DNA from: Alviniconcha marisindica
Taxonomy: Eukaryota; Mollusca; Gastropoda; Provannidae
Direction: 5' to 3'
Length of the DNA: 64,000 bases
NCBI GenBank assembly: GCA_018857735.1
Contig: JABMCL010001675.1
Span: 596,001 to 660,000, forward strand
In this document: positions 1 through 48,936 of the stretch, in pieces
How the letters are laid out: each line of letters starts with the position of its first letter
Position numbering within the stretch: the first letter of the stretch is position 1
Notes under the pieces: generated by a model
What the model was told of the DNA's origin: nothing
Seen by the model: only the letters and a program-made list of their open reading frames with translations
Database searches by the model: none
Program-made: the position numbers and the translations under genes

Positions 1-1035
1 TGTTGTGCACTCTGAACTGATAACACCATGCCGTCCACCATCAACTGACTGAATACTTCAATAAGTATCAGTTAAACAAAACAAAAAGTCCAGTGCTTAA
101 GCACAAACATGGCACATAGATTCATAAAATGCAATGTCATTCTCATTCATGCACACACTCATGTACAAACATACCCTGACTCATGCACGTACACACACAC
201 ACACACATACACATGCATTTCTCATTAACGCTAGTATTCACAAATACCAAACCTGGAATAATGTTTTTTTTGAAAATAGACACAAACAGCTATTTTAGAA
301 AGAAAAAACATTCTGTTATTGATAAACCATTGCACTCCCTCATATAAACACAATAAAACACACGCATGTCATGATAAAGAAATGTTTTTAGAAAATCACA
401 TGGTTTCAGAACTGATATCTGAAGGCGGCATACAAGATCACACATTTTGGGGGTATGCATAGATGGTGCTCTCAGTGGGATCAGACAGGACAAGACCCAT
501 CTAATACAGAAAACAGTTCACAGATAATAATGGGCATGCAGATTTGACTCTGATTTAAACCTGTAATATTTCACCACAAAGTCTTTTGAAACATGATCAT
601 TGCTACTTGTGCCTTTGAAGAGGCGACTTGGCAAAACAGCAAATCATAAAATCAGCCCTAATTTGCAGCAAGAAGTAAAGGAAAAGCACAGCACACCGAC
701 AAGTAATTGCACTGAAAACTCTTCTGGAAGCAGGGAAGCATCTTCCCAAAAAGTGTTTTAAAGTGTTTTGGTCTAACATGTCAGAAGACGGTCCCCTGAG
801 GATCCCCACCACAATCCCACAGAGGGCTCTGTGAGCGAACAGTGTGGTCTAAAGTCACAGACTAAACCATCAGCAACAGATTTTCCATACAGGATCCCAC
901 TCCACTCATAGAGACGAATCTCTTTCACAGAGGTGCTGATGATCCACTACAAGTCTGCAGGAAGCACAGGTCTCACACTGGTACAAAACTCTCACCTGCT
1001 ACCACTGTCCGGACATGACTGCCCCTTGCACTCAC
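1..1035 (-). other. Probable 3' UTR and downstream flank of the USP gene
   Basis: No coding potential was recognised on either strand. I saw no clear minus-strand AATAAA near the stop, so the 3' UTR may run past the window edge. A short AC/CA-rich patch lies near 190-215. Confidence 0.4.
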
Positions 1036-27943
<26,908 letters not shown>

Positions 27944-27947
<4 letters not shown>

Positions 27948-28126
27948 TGGGGAGCGCTAATATTTGGTGCAACCCGCTGCATATCGGACAACAACAGGTT
28001 TCCTGGTACTCGTAGTATCTCACCTGTTTGTCCGTCTGCCATTTTTAGCACAAGCATGCTGGGAGTATTTTGGTTTTCACAACGAGGCTTGCTGTCTGCA
28101 ACATGGCGGGAAGTGATAATGCACAA
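27944..28126 (-). other. Upstream ORF overlapping the USP start codon
   Basis: A 60-codon ORF ends in TGA at 27946-27944. That stop overlaps the first ATG of the USP reading frame (ATGATG, 27947-27942). It contains an inner ATG (MADGQTGE...) and a good donor-like CAG|GTGAGA, so part of this leader could be spliced away. No homology was recognised. Confidence 0.45.
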
Positions 28127-30859
28127 ATTTGGGTGACAGTCTAGTATTCATTTTTTCTAAAGCTACAGTTTTGTTGAAACGGTATCAGCATGCACACGAG
28201 TTGCAGTTACATGGGTGTTGACAGTTATTCTTGTATGACATGCTAGCGGAGACATACAAATTATAACACTAAACAATAACATTTTACTATTTTAGATTTT
28301 TACAAACCTGTAATGGAAGGCGTACTTTCGCTTTTTGTAAACAGTCGATTTTTTTTCTTTTCTTTTTACTGATACCCAATAGTGAGTGCATCATATTTTA
28401 TAGCATTTGATGCTTGGGCCTGCGTATATCTATGTCCGTCGACGACCATGCCACCTGTCAATTTCAAATGACGTTCGGTTTGTTGAATTACTGGAAACGG
28501 AATACTTTCGTAAACAGTTGCCAATTCAATTAAGAACAGCGTTTCTGCAAACAGCCGGCGAATCTTAACACAGAAGTGTTAAGAGTGCTGGCTGCTGTTG
28601 CCGCTGGTGGCTGTACTATTATATCAGTTATAAACATTTTCACACATTGAACCTTGCTTTTTCCCACAAGACAATAAAGCTATTGATCATAAATTATAAT
28701 AAGAATGTCAATTCCTTCCTCTCTGAATATATACGCTAATAGCAATAGCAATACTAGTAGTAGTAGTAGTAATACTGGTACTCACGTGCAGATTCTGTCA
28801 CCAGGTGAGCACAGAACAGTCTGCACTGACACTACTTTTACTGTTTAGCAATGGCAACTTTAAGGGAAAGTCTTAAAATAGTTAAATTTAAAAAAGAAAA
28901 AAGGTTTCTCCAACTTAAACAAAAGGAGATTTATAAAACTTGTATAAACTGTAATTTAATTAACCTTAACATCGTCAAGAATTTTGGTAAAAATATCCTC
29001 CCTTTATTTTTAATTTTATTTCTTAGTTTTGTTAGACTTATCAGGGCTCTCATTAGCAAATATTTTAAGGAGGTCCCTGGGACTCCCAGCTACAAATTTT
29101 AGAGGGTCCCTGGGCACTTTTAAAGGGTCAAGTCTAATACAAAATGGCAGCTGTGCAGAATTATTCTGCTTTGTATATGATGCCCTTTGTCCTTACTACA
29201 GCTCAGTTCTGGGTTCAGTTCTGTCATATAATGACTCTTGGTTCTACATTTTCAGGTATGCTGGCTCATTATAGCAGTAATAGGTCTATTCAACGGCCTA
29301 TCCTCGTAGTTCCCCATGTCACTAGTACTCTGGTGGTTGGCAGCCCTGCAGCCCTGCCAACTCTGTAGATGTGTTTTAACAGCATCCATCAGTCAGTATG
29401 AAAAGGATTTTTAAGTAGCAGGGTAAGAAAGCAAAATGTGTGGCCTTTTCAAACACAAGACCATTATAAATATTTGTCTGAAAGTGAAACAAGTTAGAGT
29501 AACGCTCTGAATCTGTGATACATATCAAAACCAAAGAGAATGAAGGGAGAAAGCTCTCATCTTTGCAAACTGCAAATGGAGAACAGGATGCTACAAATAG
29601 CTATGGCTGATTGTGTAATTAATGGTGTATATTGTCATAACATCACTCAAAATGTAAGTTGCTTCCGTTGATTACTATGGTGCCACTTGGAAAAAATTTA
29701 CTGTAGAAACTCCATTTATCTCTTTTTCTTCTTCTTTTTAAAGTTTTTTTGACAGTTGAAAATTCACAACAAATTATTGTCATGTTGGAAGCCTTCACAT
29801 TGACAGTATGTACACAGATCTCTATTTAATCCTCAGTTTCTTTGCATGGTTTTATCTGAAACCTTTTAGAAGAAGAAGACCAAAATGTCTCACAATATAA
29901 AGCACTGACATGTATTGTTTGATATCTTGATGTTAGGTGTGTGCTGGTGTAGTTCTGTCTGAGCACTGATGTTGAAATAACCTGCGTAGCCATGTGTACC
30001 ATTACCTCATGAAGTTTGGGAGAATGACTGTGTTCTTGTCAGTAACAAAGACATAGTAAGGTAGCTGTTGGTTTTGAAACAGAAGATGTACGAATAGTTC
30101 ACATGACCCATTTCTGTCCAGTTGGGAACAGGAGGTCTGGACTTTAAAAATCCCCATAACCTGGAACTTTTTAGTTCATCCCATGGGACCCTGTAGGCAT
30201 AAGTTTAGTGCATCCTTTTCAGTTCTATTGCGTAAGGGACGCACATTTGTGCGTTAATGGGAGCCCTGCTTATACAAGTTATAGACAGCAGGACTGCTTA
30301 GTGCCTGCACAAAAAATGACAAGTATCCAAGCAGCAAGTTCACCCCACCTGTTTGGTAAATGAAGAACAAGGAGAACTGGGCTGCAGGAAGCCATTAGGC
30401 CAGCTGTGATACATTGAGTCCCGCTCACCCTCACTGACACAAGCAGAATTTATATTTTTTTATCATTTTTAAATTTTATTATTAAAATCAGTGTAGGCTG
30501 TAGTATGTTAAAACAAAATCTACTTAAACATTACAGTGGTAGGTTTTTATTTTGATCTTATAAATTTTCCTGCTGGAGAAAGGGCAGGCTTCAGATGAAA
30601 CATCTTTAGAGAAGGCTAATTCCTTCAAATTTTCAATAATGGCACCATATACGGCATATATGGATTCTTTAGCTTACTTAGTTACTAGCTTTTCTTTTTC
30701 CTCTATGATATATTTTTGTGTTAATAATACACTAACATTAGTAGTAAGTATTAACTAGTTAACCTTTATAAGCATGTTGTTGAACAGCTTCTTCACTGTT
30801 TGTTCCTGTGCCTGTGAAGCAGCTTTAGAAGAGCTTCAGGAACCATCAGGCTGGAAATA
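27948..30859. promoter_or_regulatory. USP-MGMT head-to-head intergenic region and probable MGMT leader
   Basis: The segment 27950-28600 has scattered CpG and separates divergent USP and MGMT, so a shared promoter is likely. A short ATGGCGGGAAGTGATAAT reading on the plus strand near 28104 soon meets a stop. The rest (28600-30820) is probably MGMT 5' intron; a (TAG)n tract lies near 28755-28772. No coding exon was recognised. Confidence 0.4.
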
Positions 30860-31026
30860 ATGCCAGTCCGGTCTAGAGCAAAGAGAGTGTGTCATCACGG
30901 ACCCACAAACACTTTTGTAGTTGCCACACCTATAGGAGAGATCAGCATTATCAGCTGCCCCAGGGGACTCCACTGTGTCACTCAGAGTCCTGACCTCTGT
31001 GACAAAGACTTCAAGCCAGACAAAGG
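30860..31026 (+). CDS. MGMT: MGMT coding exon 1: N-terminal domain with zinc ligands
   Basis: ATG at 30860, donor AAAGG|GTGTGC (phase 2). Encodes KRVCHHGPTNTFVVATPIGE and the SCPRGLH motif. A pyrimidine-rich tract ending in GAAGCAG near 30820 is a plausible acceptor for this exon, putting a short 5' UTR before the ATG. Confidence 0.85.
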
Positions 31027-33946
31027 GTGTGCATTTGTTTATAAATGTTTGTCAGTGTTGTTTCTTCACTTGTTAAGCTCGTGCTGTGGCATCATTGTCT
31101 GTAGCGTCATTCACCTCCAATCACCTCTGTTGTTGTTGTTTTTAATATACATGTACTTGTAAACTAAAACAGCATTATATATATGTATATATATATACAA
31201 ATTTATGTTTACATAAATTTTGTTAGCTAGCTGCTGCATGCAGTTATGAAAAGGAGATGCTTTTATTTTAAGAGGCAGGTAAGGGATCATTTCCCACCGT
31301 AAGCTGAAAGAAAATGGGAATCCCTTTGACCAATACAATCTTTTATATTTTTTGCCCACTCTGACAAAAACATGTGGTTCTGGCAGGCTTATACATTATG
31401 TTGTATATATATATAAAAACCAGTGATAACGCTAGACAGTCTTCAGACCGGTGTGACATCTATAATAACAACTGTAAGTTGGTAAAATAGGTTCACGGAA
31501 AACTGCCTACTGTCAGATACAGAAGTTGTACACACACACACAAACACACACACACACACACGCACGCATGCATGCTCACTCACTGCACCCATACACACAC
31601 ATGCTAGCATACCTGCCACATGTCCTCTCTCACTGTTTTGTGCGTTTTGATGTGTTGTTGTTGTTGTTTGTGTGTGTGTGTGTGTGTTGCTGTTGTTGTT
31701 GTTTCAGAACTGATCAAACAAAATAACAGCCTGTACATTTGACCAGTTTTCGACCCCCCCCCCCCCCCCCCAAGATTATATGCTGTTCATAACCGATAAA
31801 ATACTGGAAATTGGCAGTTATCGCAAACCCTGTATACTCAACACAAAAAATGAATTACCAGTTTTATTATCGTTTTAATTTTTAGAGTTGTCAGGTAGTT
31901 TGACATTGGTGCATTTCTGACAAGTTAGGACAAGACATAGGTTGTGTCATAACTTTCCCAAGTGCATAGATCTGCATGATCACAGTTCACAGATCTTTAA
32001 AGTCTGAGGATGTGAAATTATTGATTGTGCTGGCAGTTTTTCCAAATTTACATGCTGATTACACAAATGGCATTAAAAGTGTTCATTGACAATCCATCTT
32101 GCTTTTGCCATTCATTTCATTCAAAAGAAAGCCTCTGGAAGGATGCCGTGCATGTTGCAAAATCAGTTTTTTTGTTATTGTTTTTAATTGGCATGTTGGA
32201 AAGTGGAATGTCTGCATATATATGCAACAAACAGAAAGACAGTTTGGTGTGTCAAAACAGACTTTTAGGTTGTGTTGCATTGCTGTCAGACAACTGAAAC
32301 TGTTTCTGTGACAGGTCTACCCAGCAGAGGGCCCTCCCCAAGTAACAACTTGGCAGCAGTCATTAGATCACTGTCGCACACCTGCGTGATTTTAGCCAGC
32401 AACAGTCACTGCTAGCACCATCCCTAGACTGAAAAGAATAATTTCTCATACTGTCCAAAACCGTTTGTGTGATCACACACAAGACTCCATGCTGTTCATC
32501 TACACACAGTACTGAACTTTGCCATTTTCAAAATGAATCCTGGCTGACAGAAGCAACCATCCATGACAGTGATGTCACTTTCAACTTGTTTTAGTATTTG
32601 ATGAATTAAATTAATTTCTTCAGCACAAATTTTGTGGCATGTGCTGAAAAGTTTTAGAATGGAAACTGCACCTGGTAAGTTACCTTTGTGTTTGGGTTTT
32701 GCATTTGTTGGCTGTGCCTTTTCACTGGTTTGTGTGCATGTTTTCAGATGCAAAGTGCAACTGGAGTCACAGTTATACTGTGACAATGGGTACACCTACC
32801 CCCCTGCACTGCAGTGTATCCAGTGGCTGAAAAACTACTTCAGCAGAGAACACAATGATCGAATGCCTGCTTTTTGCCCGTCAATTCTGTCAGATGGTGA
32901 GGCATGATCTGGAGAGGAGTGCCTTGTGTAGGGAAGTAAATATGCATTATACTGTGTAATGTAAGAGTAGAGTGTATGAGTGAAATCAGTGGTTAGTTTG
33001 TGAATTATTGTCTGCATAGTTTTTGACTGGCATAAGAGGTTGTATGGGGCTGTGTATTGAGGAGTATTTTGTCCAGCTGTGAGGCCATCTGTGGGCTAAA
33101 ACTTTCATGTTGTCTTTTCTTGGAGACTGTAAAATTTTATTATTCTCAAAGGGAGGCATGGAGGTGTCTGATGTCCTCCTCCTGTCTGGAATCTCAGGAC
33201 TGTCGTTTGATTCCACTTTCCTCTCATTTGTCTGCCAAGCCCTCTTGCTCTTTCTGTCTTGTCACTTTTCTGCTAATGGTCCATTGTCCTGACTTTTTCA
33301 GGGGGATGTTACAGAGTGGTCATTAAGTCATTCTTTTTTTTTTCTTCTCTTTTTTTTAAGGTCTCTTGATAATGATATGTATAATAATGTGAGGTGTTTC
33401 TTTTTTTCTTTTTCTTCAGCTGTTATGATAAAATCAAGTGGGATTGTAAGCAAACAGGACATGCCACACGTTAAATTAAAGGTATTACATAACTTCTTTT
33501 TTTTAAACAGGACCAAAATAAAAAATGCATATTTTCAGCAGCAGTCTTTGGCAAATAATAAATCAACAGACAGTAACTTTACATGGAAACGATGAACAAA
33601 TTATAACGTTTTTTTGTTTGTTTTGTTTTTATCATTGACGGATAGTTGCCAACAGTTCAGCCAATCTTTAATTTTCTCCATAGGTTCTTTCACAACCCAA
33701 GTATGGCTGAAGCTGGTGGAAGTTGCCCCATTTGGTGCGTCCATCTCCTACAAAGCTCTGTCCACTGCTGCAGGGAATAGCAACGCAGCCCAAGCGGTTG
33801 GACAAGCAATGGCCAATAATCCCATCATGCTGCTTGTTCCCTGTCATCGAGTCATCCGCAGTGATGGGGCTTTTGGAAACTATGCACATGGGAGACGCAA
33901 CTCTGTGAAACAGTGGCTGCTGATGTTTGAAAAGGGAGAGGTTTAG
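30860..33946 (+). CDS. MGMT: Methylated-DNA--protein-cysteine methyltransferase (3 coding exons)
   Basis: Repairs O6-alkylguanine in the nucleus by moving the alkyl group onto its own cysteine, once per molecule. Exons 30860..31026, 32748..32896 and 33684..33946 join in phase to 192 residues (human 207). The N-domain has VATPIGEISIISCPRGLH; exon 2 has LQCIQWLKNYF. The C-domain has FTTQVWLKLVEVAPFG, SYKALSTAAGN, a helix-turn-helix AVGQAMANNP, and the active site LVPCHRVI with acceptor Cys159. Zinc ligands of the human enzyme (Cys5, Cys24, His29, His85) align with Cys11, Cys33, His38 and Cys99. The ATG at 30860 was chosen because it gives the usual length and an in-frame TGA lies upstream in the same exon. 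A non-coding first exon nearer 28 kb is likely, as in vertebrates. Confidence 0.93.
31027..32747 (+). other. MGMT intron between coding exons 1 and 2
   Basis: Nothing coding seen. It includes the family D repeat with its microsatellite core at 31435-31835. Confidence 0.6.
31435..31835 (+). repeat. Dispersed repeat with a microsatellite core, family D, copy 2
   Basis: Left arm ACCGGTGTGACATCTATAAT; core of AC, then GTT and GT tracts; right arm CAAAATAACAGCCTGTACAT, a run of about 18 C, and AAAATACTGGAAATTGGCAG. Lies in the MGMT intron between coding exons 1 and 2. Confidence 0.75.
32748..32896 (+). CDS. MGMT: MGMT coding exon 2
   Basis: 149 nt, acceptor TTTTCAG and donor CAGATG|GTGAGG, phase 2 to 1. 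Encodes ALQCIQWLKNYFSRE and MPAFCPSILSD, aligned to the LMQCTAWLNAYF and VPALHHPVF parts of human MGMT. Confidence 0.88.
33684..33946 (+). CDS. MGMT: MGMT coding exon 3: DNA-binding and active-site domain
   Basis: 263 nt from acceptor CTCCATAG to TAG at 33944-33946. Contains the helix-turn-helix, the PCHRVI active site and the GAFGNYAHG loop; ends EWL-like KQWLLMFEKGEV. Length and motif order are typical, and this is the most diagnostic exon of the gene. Confidence 0.96.
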
Positions 33947-36900
33947 CACATGGCCTACGTGTGTGTTATGGAAGAAACTGATGATTTATGAAGTCATCTT
34001 GACATCAAAACAACAGCAAGGACATGGGTCTTTTTTTCAGAAAGACCTGATTTGCAGCATGAGACAGGAGAATTGTACGTTGTAATGATTGCTATGCATT
34101 TACAGCTGTTTTGGATGCTGCTACTTTATTCTTTTCTGTGAACACTCAAATATTTTATGTGAGGATGTTGAGGGTTTTTTTCTTCATTTTTTCTCTCCCA
34201 TCTAACCTGGAAAAAAAGCTGAGAATGATGTTGGTGTTGCATAACTGATTTGGATGGGATAGTCACACAATTTAAAAAAAAAAACAATCCATGTTTTACT
34301 GAAAGAAAAAAGAAAAAAAATGATTTTTTAAAAATATATATTTTTGTTTTACATTATTGTAGATAGAAATATGAAGTCTGTGGACACATTTCTCAATCAG
34401 AATACTTTATTAAGTTACAAAAGGTATTGTGATTATACACTTTAATTGGTCAACAATTCCTTAAAGCTCTAATGAAAATCCAAGGGTCTGGCATAATAAT
34501 AGCACATAGTAACAGTGAAGAATTTCGTCCATTGTACAATGACAGGGGCCATTAGAGATCCAGCTGTCAGCTCATAACTGTGTACCTGCTTTAAATCCCA
34601 CTTTAAAATACTTGTTCTCCAACATTTCTCACTGAAAGAATGGATTTTGTGTCAGTTCACTTCTAAGCCCTTTTACTGATTTGTACCTCTTTGTTTTGTT
34701 CTCTTTCCTTTTTTTCCTTCTTTTCTATCTATTCATGTATTCCCCAGATTTTCTTGTGAATGTGTGTGTGTGTCCGTGTTACGTGTTTTTGGGAGGACAT
34801 GGCATTTGTATCACATGGTTATGCATTTTGGTAAAAAAAAAAAAATCCTATTGCAGTACATGTTTGATATTGTTATGAAAGACTACATGAATGTGACCAA
34901 TAATAATGCATCATTTTCACTGACCACTGATTTGTACAGTATTTTTTAGTTGAAACTGGCATGTTTGTACTGCTGGCACAATTCACAAGTATGAATGAAA
35001 TCAGCTGATCTTGCACCAGGCACCAAAAATGCTTTGGTGAAGTTGGCTGAAACACTACATGCATAGAAAATGAGTGTGGTCTCCAGAAGGAACAGTAAAG
35101 GAAGACAACATTCTTTTTCCAGTAAAGGAAGACAACTTTCTTTTTCCCTTATTTAATTTCAAAGAGATTTATTCTGCCTGTCTTTGCTGGTAATATTACA
35201 GATTTTGTTCAGCAAATGTCAAACATTCTGGTTCATGGTACTGTTTTAGTTGCCTGCCTCTTGGCATATAATCATGGCAGAGTAAGTCTGGCAGATCTAA
35301 AATATGAGTGAAAAAGATCAATACAAGAAGTGACAACCATGTCAGTTTAATTTTTGTCCACAATTTATTTAAAATAGCTGATATGCTCTCTTGGTCTTTC
35401 ACCATCCTGCAGCAATCTTAGGACCAGTTTGTCACTTGATTTGTTATGTGGTCAGTGAATGAGTGAAAGGGATTAAGCAAACATCAAATGTCAGCGTTTC
35501 ATGAGATTCATATGCACTTGCAGCAAAATACATGTGCATGTAATGGTGTACAGTGTAGTGGAGACAATATTATAATAATAGAATTCCCAGCCCCAATAAA
35601 CTCCAAAATAAATGTTCAGAGCCTTAAGTCCAAATCAGGCTCAAACCATAATTCTACTCAAAAACTTTACAATCACATTAAAGCATACATTTTATGACCA
35701 ACAATCTTTAAATACTTTACAATCACATTCAAACATGCATTTTTATGACCATTCGTCTTTAGAAACAAATCAGAGAGGTAATTGATCTGTTGTAACAGTT
35801 GTAAAATGATAGCACTTAAAAATTCAATCATCCCATTGCAAGATATCTTTAGAAGTAAACACATAGCAATTTCTGGCTTTCAGTTTTTCATTCTTGCACC
35901 ACTTTGTCAGCACCATACTCCTTCTGTTTGGAAAATTGGTTGTTGAGACCTATTCGTTTGGGACCTAGGTGTCCATAGTTTCACTGTGCATTCAGAGGAG
36001 TTTGTGACAGTATGACACATTAACTAAAACATCTTTGTATTTATGGATTTTTTTGAAAATTCATTTTTTGGGGGTGGAGGGGAGCCCACCTACCTACCCA
36101 CCCTTACAATTATGGAGGATGTTTCCAAATTGGGATAAATATCTGTAACTCTACTTTGTCTTTTGTGAGAGCTGCAAAAATATACAGGGAGTCTGTCACA
36201 TGAAATGAGTGAATAACTGCTGGTGAAGCTGACAAAATAGAACAGATCTAGGGAAATGTACTCATTTTTTACTTTTTGTCAAAAGCGCTTACAACAAGTG
36301 CACTATTGTTTTCTTGTGTTTCATCACATTGGTGAGGACATTTTTCTAGATCTGGTCTGTCGCATATTTTGTTGCACTGCTGAAGGTATAGTCAATGTGA
36401 AATTGGAGAAACACAACAATACATGTAAAAATTGGCCAACAGTCATTGTGATGAACTGTTAATCACAAATACACATTTAAAATCAGTGTGACATGATTGT
36501 AATATTGCACCTTAAGCATTGCATGAACATCACAGCCATATTTTTCATAAAAACACAGCCATATTTTTTATAAAAACATTGTTTACAGCAAAATAATACA
36601 CTGAATGGCACCAATATACACTGAAGTAAAATTAAAGCAAATCCTCCAGTTATTTATTTGTACTTCAGGACTAGAACCTAAAGAACATGACCAGATTACA
36701 TTTACATAGCAACTCCGGAATGAACAACAGGGATTTTATATTTTTAAAAAATCACCTGTTAAAATTTAAATGGCATCATGGTTTAGTCAAGACAAGTATT
36801 GAGGAAGCATAGACTAAAGATGCTTGACTTATTCTACAAGGGCTTGCCCTAATGATTTTTGCCAATGAGCCTAAAAGAAATGACAAAATGTAATGCACAG

Positions 36901-37374
36901 CTGTATTTTGCATGTACATACATGTGTATGCATGTGTGTGTGTTCATCAAGAACAAGGACCATATGCAAGAAAGCACAGTTATAACAGACGTAATGTGGG
37001 AAATCAATGCTTGGGAAGACCTCAGTGCAAACGAAAGCGTGGTCTGACAAAATCTCAAGCTTACATCAAAGGAGAAGGAGAATATCCTTCACCTATGCCT
37101 CCACCCACAATCTATAAAGTTACCTATGGACCACATCTGCATGCACAACTTCCAGATTTATGAAGCATACATTTATGCAAGCTTCAGTCTTGAAAAAAGG
37201 GTCGCACAGGAGACTAAAGTCACCACAAACACGAGATGATTTTCATGTGAGGTGGTCTCTCCAACAGGTAATTTTGCAAGACGATTTACAAGGTGAAAAT
37301 TACATCCTTTTTTGCCTATTTTCATACCCAAAACATTTTACTTTTACTTTCAGGAAACTTCATTAACTTCTTTT

Positions 37375-37655
37375 AAGTTTTGTGGAAGATTTTCTTTTTT
37401 CTTTCAAGAATCAAAACAACTTAATTTTTTTTAAATATCAAGTGTCACTAGGGAGAGATCAGTCCAGACTTTTTGTGGAAGATTTTGTTCTTTCTTTCAA
37501 GAATCTAAAAAACTATATTTTAAAAATTCATATAAACTGTCACTAGGGAGAGATCAGTCCATACTTTTTGTTGTAGATTTTCTTTCAAAAATCAAAACAA
37601 CTTTTTTTTGTAAATTCATACGAACTGTCTCTAGGGAGAGATCAGTCCAGACTTT
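37375..37655. repeat. Three tandem ~95-bp units
   Basis: Each carries TCACTAGGGAGAGATCAGTC (TCTCTAGGG in the third) and a TTTTCTTTCAAGAATCAAAA-type block. Diverged mainly in T/A run lengths. Confidence 0.75.
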
Positions 37656-38078
37656 CACACTGTAACCATACTCCAAGCCTTGACTGTTGGCCCCCCTTTG
37701 CTCACATGTTTGCCTCGGTTACACCAGCTTCAGGCAGTGATTACTTGCCACTGTTTTTCATGAACTGACATACAGAAAACTAACAGATGTATGTCAGTTT
37801 TCAAAGCTGTTATGTGGGTAACCATCTGTGGAAGAAATGAAAACCTGATAAGGCCAGCAATCACTGGGTTGAGAACTTTACTTCTTTTCTACATTGGCAG
37901 GAAAACCACAATGAATGTCTGGATGACAATAAAAATAAAATAAAAAATGCACATAAAAGATGGCAGTTTTGAATCAAAGAATAGTAGGAGAGGCTTCCCA
38001 AGCTGCCTTAGCAAAATTGATAATGCACACCACAATAGGTACACACAGGTATAGGATTGGGTAACATTGGTTGTGCAG

Positions 38079-38335
38079 CTGCTATAACCATATTTGGGTA
38101 AGATGACCAGAATTCTTTGCAACAGAAATTTGTTAAAGTAAAAAAAAAAAAACCCTAAAACATGAGATCTGCTGAAACATGGCTGTAAAATACTGTAATT
38201 GTTTCTGCTGCTATAATCATATTTTGGGGTAAGATGACCAGAATTCTTTGCAATCGCATTTTTGTTAAGTGAGAAAACAAACCAGAAACGTGAGATCTGC
38301 TGGAAACATGGCAGTAAAGTACTGTAATTGTTTCT
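38079..38335. repeat. Tandem duplication of ~125 bp
   Basis: Two units with GTAAGATGACCAGAATTCTT, GAGATCTGCTG and GTACTGTAATTGTTTCTGCT-type blocks. Confidence 0.75.
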
Positions 38336-39933
38336 GCTTTGCTTCTTTGGCATTCTAAAACATTGAAATGCACCAAAAATATTGCACAGACTTAGAAGAA
38401 TTATGTTTTTTTACAATGTTACAAACTGTAAGTATCTCATTAAAACAAACAACTATGTACCTGGTATGTACCAGAATACTTTGCTCACTCCAGACCATTT
38501 ACGAACTCAACAACCAGTCGGACATAAAAAACAGTGTAATATGTATCCACATGTGTGACAGTCTACGTATCAGTTTGATCATCATAATTAAATTTGACAT
38601 TTCGTTCTTGGTCCTGCACCTAAAGGTAAGTTCAACAGTGTGCAATATTATTAAACGTGGCACGAGGTTCTTCCAACAGTCATATTGATATCACAATTTT
38701 TCAATTTTGGCCCTGTAAACTGTCCCTCCTAAAAGGCCAGCCAGAGTGTTTTTTATAAAATCTGTTTTGTCTCACAGTCCACAGTGAACATACACAATGC
38801 TTCATAGTTCGGCTTCTGGGCACACATCAAACACAATGAACACAACCATGCAAAACTAAAACTTTCCAATCTGGCTGTCAAAAAATCACACAAGCATTTT
38901 CAGGGCAGAAAACTTACTTTTTATTGTGGTCATTACTTTAATCCTTTTTCTTTTCTTTATTGTTTTTGGGGTTGGGGGGAGAATGGAAATATCGCAACTG
39001 CCCACTCCCCTTAAATTGTCTGGAACACTTGGTCCATTTTCAGAGGTACTGTGGCATAAGTTCATGATAAAACTTTCAATGTGAATCCATGTAACAGAAT
39101 AGAGAAGGGATCACTTGATTTGACTGTAAATTAAATGGTATCGAAACATTTGACTGATTTTCTACTGTTACTTATTTCACACCAAAATTTGGACCAGTGC
39201 TCTTCTGAGCAACTTCTATAGGCTTGTATTACCTTTCAGGTGACCATTTGCATGCCCATGATTTGAAATTGACAAAACAGTATTTAGTATGTGACTTGAA
39301 ATATGAAATGGACTGACATCAGTGCAATGGTCAGGCATTATTAAAAGGCTTCACTATAATTCATGAAAGCAAAATAGAGAAGGGATCACTTGATCTGACT
39401 GTAAATTAAAAGGCTTTACGAAAGTAAAAAAGTTAAATGTTGAACAAGGCAACAAACAAGAACACATTCAGATGTCCTTGAATACATCCTAAATGTATCT
39501 GGTACAACTGAATACAATGAACTTTTATCACATTCAGTTTTATCATGTACAATGTATGTAGATAATATTGCTGCAACACAAATGTATTAGTATTCAGTAA
39601 TAAGGATCATGCACTGAACAAATTGCAGCCAATCCAAGAGGCAAGTTTCCCAGTCATGAACATCCAGTTATGAATTAAACAGTCGCTTTTCATGCAAGTT
39701 CCAATAATGCAATTTCATCAACTTGCACAATCTGAGCATGCTGTTTGTTGTTCATCCACGGTATCTGAAAGTTCACCTTGTACTGCAACTATCCAAAAAC
39801 CATGTCAGCAATCATGTCAATATAACTCAGTTTTCTGTGTTCCACAAGAACCAGAGTTCCATAAGACAGTATCTGCCACTTAACAGCAAACTCTGGCAGC
39901 AGCTAGCTAGGGCTTCACCGGTGCTCTCTGTCG

Positions 39934-48936
<9,003 letters not shown>

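Larger units (their letters stand above)
33947..39933. other. MGMT 3' UTR and convergent intergenic spacer
   Basis: AT-rich, no gene recognised. It contains a 55-bp duplication at 35655-35755 (TTTACAATCACATT units), three tandem units of about 95 bp at 37375-37655 (TCACTAGGGAGAGATCAGTC in each), and two units of about 125 bp at 38079-38335 (AAGATGACCAGAATTCTTTG in each). The PP1 3' UTR probably enters from the right. Confidence 0.5.

Noticed and set aside
28851..29102. Plus-strand 83-codon lysine-rich then hydrophobic ORF
   Set aside because: AT-rich composition, no homology, no splice context; consistent with chance in the MGMT leader region.
33402..33480. Possible extra MGMT exon (AVMIKSSGIVSKQDMPHVKLK-like reading)
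   Set aside because: Coding exon 2 ends in phase 1 and exon 3 starts in phase 1 with direct homology across the join, so no exon is needed between them.
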